Below the pieces are notes generated by a model, which saw only the letters and a program-made list of their open reading frames with translations, was not told where the DNA came from and did not search any database. This document shows, in pieces, positions 1-6,377 of a DNA stretch of 6,377 nt; positions within the stretch are counted from its first letter, which is position 1, and each line of letters opens with the position of its first letter. Source of the DNA: an uncultured Eubacterium sp. (lineage in GTDB: Bacteria; Bacillota; Clostridia; Lachnospirales; Lachnospiraceae); the NCBI GenBank assembly GCA_946412445.1, contig CAMKHH010000075.1:1-6377 (forward strand), written 5' to 3'. Position numbers and translations under genes: made by a program.

Positions 1-2505
1 CACCTGCTCCAGCGCATCAGAGGTTGCAACCGTAACACGATATTTTTTCCCTATTTCATGTACTGTCTTCTCAATATACTGATCTGCCGTTTCCGCTTCT
101 TTTGTATATACCACATGAATATTATGATAATCTGTAATACTGCCTTGATTTCCTTCTACTTTGTAGGCGTCAAAAACCAGAATCAGATTATTCTTCTTAT
201 ATCCCTGATAGTTGGACAGAATATCCATCAATTTAGTTCTTGCACTGGTCAAATCTGCTGCTGCCAGTTCCTTTAATTCTTCCCAGGCAAATATGATATT
301 ATATCCATCTACCAACAAGTACTCTTCTTCCGAATTTCTTTTCAATGGCCTTTCCGATTGGCTTCCCTGGTCGGTCACATATGTGGTTTTTGTAAATCCG
401 GATTTTTTTCTTTCCACAGTTCCATAGGTACGCTCAAAAATTTCCTGCAGTTCCTTATCCAATTCCAGGCTTTTTGACAACCCTTTCGATGCTGTCCCTG
501 TATCGGTCACCAAATCCTTATGCAGAACCAGATCATTTCTGCTCTCCACATGCGCATAGGCTTCGACCTTATCCCAGGGAACCACAAACCCGGATCCATG
601 AGAACAAAAAACAGACGAAGAAGGATTCTCCACATCCCGTTCGGGATTATAACCTTTTCTTTCAATCACCTCCTGCGCGTTATGACAGGGCTCATACCCT
701 TTCAGGAAGCAGGACAGCCTTCCTCGTCCCTTTGTGTACGCAATTACCTCCATCTGATAATCTCTCATAGTTACGACCGGTGCACTTCCAGTGAGTATGG
801 AATACTCCCCTTCCATTTGAGGTTCCGAAAAAGTACCATACATCTTTTGTATATCGGAAATTGCTCTTCCCAGCATTTCGGAAGGCACCTCCAGACAGTA
901 TTCATATACCGGCTCCAGAAGGATGGACTTTGCCTGCATAAGCCCCTGCCGCACCGCACGATAAGTTGCCTGCCGGAAATCTCCTCCTTCTGTATGTTTA
1001 TGATGGGATCGTCCGGCTGTCAATGTGATTTCCATATCTGTTATTTCAGAACCCGTCAGGATTCCCCGGTGATTTTTCTCTTCCAGATGACCAAGGATCA
1101 GCCGCTGCCAGTTTTTATCCAGGATATCCTCACTGCAGCCACTTTTAAAACGCAGGCCGCTGCCAAGACTCCCCGGCTCCAACAACAGATGGACTTCGGC
1201 ATAGTGCCGCAGCGGTTCAAAATGCCCCACCCCCTCCACAGGTTCTTCAATTGTTTCCTTATATACGATGTTTCCCGAATCAAAGGAAGCCCCGACTTTA
1301 AATCTCTCCTGAATCAGATCACGCAGGATTTCAATCTGCACCTCTCCCATTACCTGCGCATGAATCTCCTGCAGCTCTTCATCCCAAACGATATGAAGTA
1401 AGGGTTCCTCCTCCTCCAGCTCCCGAAGTTTCCGAAGCATCCGATGTACATCTTCTCCCTCAGGAAAACTTATCGTATATGTCAGAACCGGTTCTAAGAC
1501 CGGAAGCCCGGCACCCGCTTCTCTTCCCAGACCCTGTCCGGAATACGTTTGATTCAAGCCGGTAACTGCGCATATAGCCCCGGCCGGGACTTCGCTGACG
1601 CTCTGATACCCTGAACCAGAGTAAATCCTGATCTGATCCACCTTCTCTTCCCAGACTGCTTCTTCCGTACTGAAATTTTCATTCGAAGGATAATTAGTCA
1701 AAAGCGTTTTGACTTTAAGTCCGCCCCCGGTTACTTTTAAATGTGTCAGCCTGGTTCCCTGATTATCCCTGCTTATTTTATATACCTTTGCCCCAAACTC
1801 CGTGGAATACCGGCGACACCGGGTATATGATTTCATTCCATCCAGCAGTTCTTTGACGCCCTGCATCTTAAGAGCAGCTCCAAAGTAACAGGGAAATATG
1901 CTCCGTGTCTGGATTAATTCTGCAATATCTTCTTTTCCAATCGTTCCACCGCTTAAGTAATGTTCCAAAAGCCGCTCATCACACATTGCCAGGTTTTCCA
2001 GAAATACATCATCCTCCGGGCCATCTGTAAAGTCTATACAGCGTTCATCCAGTCTCTTACTTAATTCTTGCATTAACAGATTCTTATCCGTACCGGGCTG
2101 ATCCATCTTATTGACAAACAGAAATACTGGGATCCCGTATTTCTTTAATAACCGCCACAAAGTTTCCACATGACCCTGTACACCATCTGCTCCGCTGATA
2201 ACCAAAACAGCATAATCCAAAACCTGCAGGGTACGTTCCGTCTCAGCAGAGAAATCCACATGACCCGGAGTATCCAAAAGCGTTACTCCCGTATCGCCCA
2301 AAGTAAATTCGGCCTGTTTAGAGAATATGGTAATACCTCTCTCCTTTTCAAGCTCGTAAGTATCCAGAAATGCGTCCTTATGATCCACCCGCCCGAATTT
2401 GCGTATGCTTCCTGTCAGATATAGTATGCTCTCTGCCAGTGTTGTCTTACCGGCATCCACATGGGCCAGTATTCCTATAACCAGTCTCTTTGTATTTTCT
2501 GTCAT
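1..2505 (-). CDS. TetM/EF-G-like ribosomal GTPase fused to a C-terminal YacP/Rae1-type NYN nuclease domain (3' end outside window)
   Basis: Seen: I translated this frame codon by codon from the ATG at 2505 to base 1 and found no stop in 835 residues; the C-terminus lies beyond the left edge. The GTPase motifs are intact: G1 AHVDAGKT (14-21), G2 RGITI (56-60), G3 DTPGH (78-82), G4 NKMD (132-135) and a G5-like GAAL (209-212). Domains II-V follow the TetM order, including MGEVQIE (386-392, domain III), a domain IV loop at 498-511 and LKGY (601-604), which matches TetM near its end. Residues 605-655 resemble the TetM C-terminal helix region. After a charged linker (656-728) comes a NYN/PIN domain: LLVDGYNII (730-738), LVFDAY (776-781), ETADQYIE (805-812) and VTVATSDALEQ (824-834). 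Known: TetM-type GTPases bind the ribosomal A site, and Rae1/YacP cleaves mRNA there. Inferred: a ribosome-directed GTPase-nuclease of about 890-900 residues. Databases would probably label it tetracycline resistance or translation factor GTPase; the TetM Pro-Val loop is absent, so resistance is doubtful. Start: ATG preceded by AGGAAAA at 9 nt. Confidence 0.93.
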   Translation of the reverse strand, partial: MTENTKRLVIGILAHVDAGKTTLAESILYLTGSIRKFGRVDHKDAFLDTYELEKERGITIFSKQAEFTLGDTGVTLLDTPGHVDFSAETERTLQVLDYAVLVISGADGVQGHVETLWRLLKKYGIPVFLFVNKMDQPGTDKNLLMQELSKRLDERCIDFTDGPEDDVFLENLAMCDERLLEHYLSGGTIGKEDIAELIQTRSIFPCYFGAALKMQGVKELLDGMKSYTRCRRYSTEFGAKVYKISRDNQGTRLTHLKVTGGGLKVKTLLTNYPSNENFSTEEAVWEEKVDQIRIYSGSGYQSVSEVPAGAICAVTGLNQTYSGQGLGREAGAGLPVLEPVLTYTISFPEGEDVHRMLRKLRELEEEEPLLHIVWDEELQEIHAQVMGEVQIEILRDLIQERFKVGASFDSGNIVYKETIEEPVEGVGHFEPLRHYAEVHLLLEPGSLGSGLRFKSGCSEDILDKNWQRLILGHLEEKNHRGILTGSEITDMEITLTAGRSHHKHTEGGDFRQATYRAVRQGLMQAKSILLEPVYEYCLEVPSEMLGRAISDIQKMYGTFSEPQMEGEYSILTGSAPVVTMRDYQMEVIAYTKGRGRLSCFLKGYEPCHNAQEVIERKGYNPERDVENPSSSVFCSHGSGFVVPWDKVEAYAHVESRNDLVLHKDLVTDTGTASKGLSKSLELDKELQEIFERTYGTVERKKSGFTKTTYVTDQGSQSERPLKRNSEEEYLLVDGYNIIFAWEELKELAAADLTSARTKLMDILSNYQGYKKNNLILVFDAYKVEGNQGSITDYHNIHVVYTKEAETADQYIEKTVHEIGKKYRVTVATSDALEQV

Positions 2506-2514
2506 AGACTATTT

Positions 2515-2518
2515 TCCT
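2515..2518 (-). promoter_or_regulatory. Ribosome binding site of the GTPase-nuclease gene
   Basis: AGGA lies 9 nt upstream of the ATG at 2505. It is a partial Shine-Dalgarno match, weaker than the site of the upstream ABC ATPase gene. It fixes the start because the P-loop histidine falls at residue 15, the usual place in this superfamily. Confidence 0.6.
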
Positions 2519-2545
2519 ATCGTATGAATGTTACCTTTTTCTTTA

Positions 2546-2574
2546 AGAATATCACGAAATAGTCCTTTTTGCAA
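2546..2574 (-). promoter_or_regulatory. Candidate sigma-A promoter with extended -10 for the GTPase-nuclease gene
   Basis: On the minus strand a -35-like TTGCAA (2574-2569) is followed by a 17-nt spacer and TATTCT (2551-2546). The bases TGA directly before the -10 form an extended -10. Each hexamer matches consensus at four of six positions. Transcription would begin near 2540, leaving a leader of about 35 nt. That is too short for the leader-peptide attenuator known upstream of tet(M). No operator repeat or riboswitch is visible. The call rests on motif matching only. Confidence 0.45.
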
Positions 2575-2608
2575 AATGATACCTTGTTTTCAGCTTTATC
2601 TTCTTCTA

Positions 2609-4219
2609 TCACACGGGCATCTTTTTATATTTTTTCATCATGTATAGATACAAGATATAGGAACCGCCAAATAACAGCAGGGAAACGCCAAGCCCTGTCA
2701 GCCTGTAATCCACTGGCAGCACCGCAGCGACTGCTCCAAGCAGAATTCCAAGCAACATAAACGGAAACATTCCTAAAAATGCAGGAAGACTTTGTTTTAC
2801 AACCTGTGTCTCACTTTCCCATTCATAATTTGGTATCATCAAGTTGATGAGCAGCCCCCATACAGCGGTACCAACACCAAAGGCCAGAAGGAGCAGATAA
2901 TAAACAACCCCTCCCGCCAATCCCGGTTTCATACCAATCACAAGCATTGTGGCACTGATCAGCGCTCCCGGAACCGTAGCTGTGAGGTTGACCAGAATTT
3001 TACTGTTCATAATATCCTTCATATTTACAGGCATACTCTGAAGAATCCAGAGACTTTTGCCCTCCAGCGAGACAGAGGCCATCGTTGTGCAACACATGCC
3101 AAGAAACGCTGCTGCTGCATATGGGCTTGCCTGTAACATATATTTCGCTGCTGCCGGCTCTTTAAGAATCTCCGCCAGCTTGTCCGGGCCCAACAGCATC
3201 AATCCCCCTGATAAAAGAATGGCCATCATCACACCTGTTACCGTATTTGTAAAATATACGCTACATCCCATCCAGCGTCGAATTTCTTTCCGATACAATG
3301 CTCCAAATATACTTTTTTGCTTTATTCCATGTATCTGATAGGCTGAGGCCGCATAGCGGGCCGAAACAGCCGAATTTATTTTCTTATAGCGAAAGGCTAT
3401 CACCCATACAAATAGCAGATAACAGCCAATGGATACTCCAACCAGCAGCAAAAGTGCAGACAGGTTTCCCTTAAGCACACCTAAGCTGAAAAGCCCGGCT
3501 GGAGGATAGTCACGTTTCAGTATACGAATGGTTTCATCCAGCATTTTCTTAATAAATGCAGCGTCCAAATCTCCATTTTCCATCGATATGCTGCCTAAAG
3601 ATAGTGAAAACGAGCCCCCTACTATTGCACAGGTAAGCAATAAGAGTAATCCTGTACTCACGATACCAGAGTGTCTAAAGCGGGAAGAAACGGCTGTAAC
3701 AAGACTCCCGATCACTACCGATATTGTAGTAGGTATCAAACTGACGATCAGTATTCCCACAATCCATACTAGATAAGACCGGGCATTCGGGCGTTCCCAC
3801 ACTGCATATACGATACCCATAGGAAGCATGACCAGCATGGATAGGAAGGTATTCCACAAGTAAAGGTTCATGAATCTGCTGGCTATAACCGTTGCTGTTT
3901 TTACGGGAATTGACATTAGAAAATCATAGTCCTTGTAACCGAAAAGCTCTCCCGGTGCTTTAAAAACCGTAAATAGCAATGTAATAACGCTGCTGATGAA
4001 AAAGCTGAGAATCGGTACCAGCTCCGCCATTCCTATGTAGCACACACCATAGGCCGCAGCACCCGTGTAAAAAGCCATAATAGGAAATAGAACAAACATC
4101 GTCACCAGAAGCAGGATTTTATTGTTTCGTTTTTTCTTATCTTTTCCGTACCGTATCTCATTGATTCCCGTCTGGGCGGCCAGACGATTGATAACCAGCA
4201 AAAGACATTTATTCTTCAT
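2609..4219 (-). CDS. ABC-2 type exporter permease, two-half protein with about 12 membrane segments
   Basis: This is the membrane partner of the adjacent ATPase, probably exporting an unidentified substrate. Of its 536 residues, hydrophobic stretches lie roughly at 34-53, 66-86, 111-141, 149-172, 185-207, 252-276, 321-343, 364-384, 408-429, 437-460, 479-502 and 508-527. A cytosolic-looking basic segment lies at 277-318. The two halves share a short motif before a membrane segment: FLMSIPV (100-106) and ILQSMPV (392-398). This suggests an internal duplication, so one chain may supply both halves of the channel. I chose the ATG at 4219 because AAGGTGG lies 8 nt upstream; an in-frame GTG at 4240 would add seven residues behind a weaker site. 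The gene overlaps the ATPase gene by 11 nt, implying translational coupling. It resembles uncharacterised Clostridia ABC permeases paired with EcsA-like ATPases; similarity to EcsB itself is not obvious. The substrate is unknown. Confidence 0.88.
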   Translation of the reverse strand: MKNKCLLLVINRLAAQTGINEIRYGKDKKKRNNKILLLVTMFVLFPIMAFYTGAAAYGVCYIGMAELVPILSFFISSVITLLFTVFKAPGELFGYKDYDFLMSIPVKTATVIASRFMNLYLWNTFLSMLVMLPMGIVYAVWERPNARSYLVWIVGILIVSLIPTTISVVIGSLVTAVSSRFRHSGIVSTGLLLLLTCAIVGGSFSLSLGSISMENGDLDAAFIKKMLDETIRILKRDYPPAGLFSLGVLKGNLSALLLLVGVSIGCYLLFVWVIAFRYKKINSAVSARYAASAYQIHGIKQKSIFGALYRKEIRRWMGCSVYFTNTVTGVMMAILLSGGLMLLGPDKLAEILKEPAAAKYMLQASPYAAAAFLGMCCTTMASVSLEGKSLWILQSMPVNMKDIMNSKILVNLTATVPGALISATMLVIGMKPGLAGGVVYYLLLLAFGVGTAVWGLLINLMIPNYEWESETQVVKQSLPAFLGMFPFMLLGILLGAVAAVLPVDYRLTGLGVSLLLFGGSYILYLYMMKKYKKMPV

Positions 4220-4952
4220 CCTGCCTTCCACCTTCCTCACTGTCTACCTTATTCAGGAATAGCTCCTCAAGGGATTCATTTCCGCGGACGGAATCCATAT
4301 CTCCCTCTGCCACCAGTTTACCATGGTCAATCATCGCCACTTTTGTGCAAAGTTTTTCCGCCACATCAAGAATATGTGTGGAAAAGAATACCGCCCCGCC
4401 CTCTTTACACAATTTATGCATCTGATTCTTTAATGCCACGGTGGCTTTGGGATCCAATCCCACAAAGGGCTCATCCAAAATCATAAGCTTAGGATGGTGA
4501 ATCAACGCGCCGATAATGGCCAGCTTTTGCTTCATCCCATGTGAATAAGAAGAAATAAGGTCTCCCAAATTTGCTGTAATTTCAAATTCATCTCCATATT
4601 TTCTAATATCCTGCTCCCGGCTCTTAGCAGATAATCCAAAGATATCCGCAATAAAATTCAGATAGCCAATTCCCGTAAGATGTTCATATAAATCAGGGTT
4701 ATCTGGTATATATGCGAAGATTGATTTACATTCTAAAGGCTGGCTCTTAATGGACATTCCATCAATCCGGATATCCCCTTCTTCAAAATCCAGAATACCA
4801 GCTATCGCTCGAATTGTCGTAGACTTTCCGGCACCATTGTGTCCGATAAACGCATATATATCACCGGGCTCCACGGTAAGCGTCAGGTTATCTACTGCCT
4901 TCTTTGCTCCCTTGTAAGTCTTGCTGAAATGATTAATCTCAAGAATACTCAT
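4209..4952 (-). CDS. ABC transporter ATP-binding protein, EcsA-like
   Basis: This cytosolic ATPase of 247 residues should power the downstream permease. Seen: Walker A GHNGAGKST (37-45), signature SYSHGMKQK (135-143), Walker B LMILDEP (156-162) with catalytic E161, D-loop GLDP (165-168) and switch histidine H193 in STHIL. The region FAYIPDNPDLYEHLT (79-93) closely matches the FxYIPExPxLYEELT segment of Bacillus EcsA. The usual Q-loop glutamine is replaced by Asp (D84), as acidic residues often do in drug/EcsA-type ATPases. The length is normal for a single nucleotide-binding domain, and the acidic tail (about 237-247) carries no extra domain. The ATG at 4952 has a strong GGAGGAG site and overlaps the TGA of the GNAT remnant as ATGA. 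Its own end overlaps the permease start. In Bacillus, EcsA is linked to secretion and intramembrane proteolysis; whether that applies here is unknown. Confidence 0.95.
   Translation of the reverse strand: MSILEINHFSKTYKGAKKAVDNLTLTVEPGDIYAFIGHNGAGKSTTIRAIAGILDFEEGDIRIDGMSIKSQPLECKSIFAYIPDNPDLYEHLTGIGYLNFIADIFGLSAKSREQDIRKYGDEFEITANLGDLISSYSHGMKQKLAIIGALIHHPKLMILDEPFVGLDPKATVALKNQMHKLCKEGGAVFFSTHILDVAEKLCTKVAMIDHGKLVAEGDMDSVRGNESLEELFLNKVDSEEGGRQDEE
4228..4234 (-). promoter_or_regulatory. Ribosome binding site deciding the permease start
   Basis: AAGGTGG on the minus strand ends 8 nt before the ATG at 4219 and lies inside the end of the ATPase gene. It favours this ATG over the upstream GTG at 4240, which has only an AAGG-like match. 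Confidence 0.6.
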
Positions 4953-4954
4953 TT

Positions 4955-4961
4955 CTCCTCC
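4955..4961 (-). promoter_or_regulatory. Strong ribosome binding site of the ABC ATPase
   Basis: GGAGGAG, within a purine run that begins with five G, ends two bases before the ATG at 4952; the GGAGG core sits about 5 nt upstream. It is the best Shine-Dalgarno match in the window. The ATPase can therefore be translated well without coupling to the decayed GNAT frame. Confidence 0.65.
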
Positions 4962-5345
4962 CCCTTTTCCATACTATACACGTTCCTGGTAATTCCATAT
5001 ACGGCCATATCACATATACCTGTATTATTTTTTCCTGCTTCTAATAACGTTCCTTCATACAAAAGCCCTGATTTCTTCATTACCTTCCCCGAATTTGGAT
5101 TATGTACATCGTGTCGCGCAAAAATTCTGTTACACGCAACTTCTTTAAACAGGAATTTAATATTGTCTTTTAGTTCAATACACCATTGATAATTTCTCAT
5201 GTCCTCATTATTACTTACCCACAAATCCACGACAGATTTCGAGACCTCTCTGGAAGTATGCGCTGGCCACGTCAAATATCGGGTGACATTATCATTGCTT
5301 GCCCAGTGATCATATTTGATAATTGATAGTATCCTTCTTAGAGAG

Positions 5346-5354
5346 ATTGTACCA
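5346..5354 (-). promoter_or_regulatory. Candidate extended -10 promoter for the ABC ATPase-permease pair
   Basis: TGGTACAAT on the minus strand is an extended -10 (TGn plus TACAAT, five of six consensus bases) behind an AT-rich stretch. The -35 is poor (ACTATT at 17 nt). Initiation would be near 5340, inside the 5' end of the GNAT remnant. This could keep the ABC pair transcribed independently of the FtsX gene. Motif match only. Confidence 0.35.
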
Positions 5355-5380
5355 TGGTTCTTTAAAAAATAGTAGAATTT

Positions 5381-6377
5381 TTATCTATCATCAAGCATGA
5401 TCTTAAACAGTACAGCGGGATATGTCAGGACATTTGACAATATCATTGTGTTTCTGGATACAATCAAACATATGGCCCCCAGGCCCCCAATTAAAATAAT
5501 TAACCAACCATAGGGATAGCTATATACGAAGTACGACAAGTGTTTCTCCATATAGAAAGAAATTAATTTCAGAATTCCGCTTCCTAAGGTCAATAGCAAA
5601 CATGTTACAATCAGGCAATAGTATCCCCCTTCAGCCATAAGCATGTTTTGCTTTTGCTTATCCGTCATGCCAATACTCTGCATTATTTCAAATTCTTTTC
5701 TTCGAGACAGGATTCCAGTAATCATAATATTAAAATAGTTGGTAATACCTGCAAACAATAACACGGCGCTAATGCTTCCCAGAATAAGACGATTTCCCCG
5801 AATATAGTTAGCAGCCTCCGAAAGAATATCTGATTTACTAATACAGAAAATTCCCGCTTCTCCACTTTCATCGTCTGCTCCCGTTCCGATTCTCTGTGCC
5901 CGTACTTGGTTCACCTGTGATACAATCTCTTGAATCTCACTTTTTATCTGCATTTCCTTCCTCTCATCCACTTCCAATTCCATATAGAGTGTCTTCTTTT
6001 CCGTCGGGAGCTTTTCAAATCCTTTTTCGCTAATTAAATAATAGATGTCTCCTTCTCTTCCGTGCCAGGTCTGCCGGATATTGGGGAATCCTTCTGCCTG
6101 ATTATCGAGATAACCACTCAACAGAAGTGTTTCAGATTTCTTTCCTGTAAGCTCTTCGCCATTTGTCAATTCATCCTTCTCTTTCGCGCTCTTTTGATTC
6201 CACATGATTTTGTCCTCTCTTTTTAAGAGGCTGGTAAAATACAAAGGCTCCCCGACACTCTTCTCTGCCTGTCTCTCCTGGGTCGGCGATAATTGGTGAT
6301 CATGCAGAATCATAACACCTGTACCCTCTTCTAGTGCTTTTATATCCACAGACAGATGCTCTTGCTCTGTGTAAGTC
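5381..6377 (-). CDS. FtsX/MacB-family ABC transporter permease, C-terminal part (5' end outside window)
   Basis: The frame is open to the right edge (331 residues, stop TAA at 5381). A GTG at 6349 is in frame, but open sequence continues past it and no full N-terminal domain precedes it, so the gene is truncated by the window. Residues 1-185 or so are hydrophilic and Lys/Glu-rich, with a charged helical stretch near 125-160. This fits the extracytoplasmic or coiled domain between the first helix and the FtsX core. Membrane segments lie near 197-222, 250-273 and 289-308. Between the first two is SRRKEFEIMQSIGMTDKQ (about 224-241), the cytosolic coupling motif typical of FtsX domains, which contacts the partner ATPase. 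Known: such permeases serve efflux, lipoprotein release or BceAB-type peptide sensing and detoxification. The partner ATPase should lie upstream, outside the window; the EcsA-like ATPase here belongs to the other exporter. No terminator is visible after the stop. Confidence 0.88.
   Translation of the reverse strand, partial: TYTEQEHLSVDIKALEEGTGVMILHDHQLSPTQERQAEKSVGEPLYFTSLLKREDKIMWNQKSAKEKDELTNGEELTGKKSETLLLSGYLDNQAEGFPNIRQTWHGREGDIYYLISEKGFEKLPTEKKTLYMELEVDERKEMQIKSEIQEIVSQVNQVRAQRIGTGADDESGEAGIFCISKSDILSEAANYIRGNRLILGSISAVLLFAGITNYFNIMITGILSRRKEFEIMQSIGMTDKQKQNMLMAEGGYYCLIVTCLLLTLGSGILKLISFYMEKHLSYFVYSYPYGWLIILIGGLGAICLIVSRNTMILSNVLTYPAVLFKIMLDDR

Larger units (their letters stand above)
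4949..5359 (-). pseudogene. Decayed RimJ/RimL-like GNAT N-acetyltransferase with internal deletions
   Basis: Seen: an open frame follows the TAA of the FtsX permease gene and ends in TGA at 4949. Family-like pieces are present in order: NHGTISL (5359-5339), WASND and VTRYLTWPAH (about 5305-5258), WCIELKD (up to 5165), then FLFKEVACNRIFARHDVHNP, SGKVMKKSGLLYEGTL and a final ICDMAVYGI. Known: in intact Acetyltransf_3 proteins, 50-60 residues holding the acetyl-CoA loop and the WWGxGxxTEA helix lie between the WxIxLK strand and the FLFxEV helix. Here ELKD is followed directly by NIKFLFKEV (junction near 5165), so the cofactor site is gone. A second, smaller deletion near 5340-5306 has removed the expected RLILR/DA segment. 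The only initiator of the clear part is TTG at 5275, with no obvious site before it. A short peptide might still be made and could couple to the ATPase through ATGA, but acetyltransferase activity is not expected. Confidence 0.78.

Noticed and set aside
520..1401. Long plus-strand open frame of 293 codons
   Set aside because: It lies wholly antisense to the GTPase-nuclease gene, shows no recognisable domain and has shadow-like composition (rich in Cys, His, Arg and Pro). The minus-strand frame has family motifs throughout.
2506..2608. tet(M)-style leader peptide and attenuator upstream of the GTPase gene
   Set aside because: The gap is only 103 bases, with no small frame behind a ribosome binding site and no G+C-rich hairpin with a T-run.
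4220..4240. GTG at 4240 as the permease start
   Set aside because: It would lengthen the overlap with the ATPase gene to 32 nt and has a weaker Shine-Dalgarno match than the ATG at 4219.
5360..5383. A/T stem (AAAAAT with ATTTTT) after the FtsX gene as an intrinsic terminator
   Set aside because: The stem is a short run of A-T pairs without G+C, too weak to support a terminator call.
6347..6349. GTG at 6349 as a true start of the FtsX permease
   Set aside because: The frame continues open to the window edge, and the protein would begin in the middle of the extracytoplasmic domain without its first membrane helix.
1..6377. Mobile element, CRISPR array or tRNA
   Set aside because: I saw no transposase or integrase motifs, no regularly spaced repeats, no obvious terminal inverted repeats and no tRNA-like cloverleaf on either strand.

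Overview
The window looks like chromosomal DNA of a Gram-positive anaerobe of the class Clostridia, most likely Lachnospiraceae. This is inferred from moderate G+C, strong purine-rich ribosome binding sites, extended -10 promoters and the protein families present. No rRNA or marker gene confirms it. Every recognisable gene is on the minus strand, so the text below runs from the right edge to the left.

Right part (6377 to 5381): the C-terminal third of a FtsX/MacB-type ABC permease, cut by the window edge. It has an extracytoplasmic segment followed by the three-helix FtsX domain. Next (5359 to 4949) is the remnant of a RimJ/RimL-like GNAT acetyltransferase. It has no convincing start and lacks the acetyl-CoA binding core, although its frame is still open.

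Middle (4952 to 2609): a compact ABC exporter pair, an EcsA-like ATPase and a 536-residue permease with about 12 membrane segments. The GNAT remnant overlaps the ATPase by ATGA, and the ATPase overlaps the permease by 11 nt. A candidate extended -10 promoter inside the GNAT remnant could drive the pair. The transported substrate cannot be read from the sequence.

Left part (2505 to 1): the most interesting gene. It is a large translation-factor GTPase of the TetM/EF-G superfamily, 835 residues in the window and running off the left edge. It is open from its ATG to base 1 with all five G motifs intact. After the TetM-like part (about residues 1-655) come a charged linker and a NYN/PIN nuclease domain closely resembling YacP/Rae1, the Bacillus ribosomal A-site mRNA endonuclease. 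One polypeptide therefore joins an A-site-binding GTPase to an A-site-type RNase. The domain IV loop that in TetM contacts the tetracycline site is replaced by a His/Lys-rich loop, so this is probably not an ordinary tetracycline-resistance protein. The gene has its own candidate promoter and a short leader in the 103-base gap after the permease.

No RNA genes, CRISPR arrays, insertion sequences or convincing terminators were seen. No stretch over 300 bases lacks a gene.
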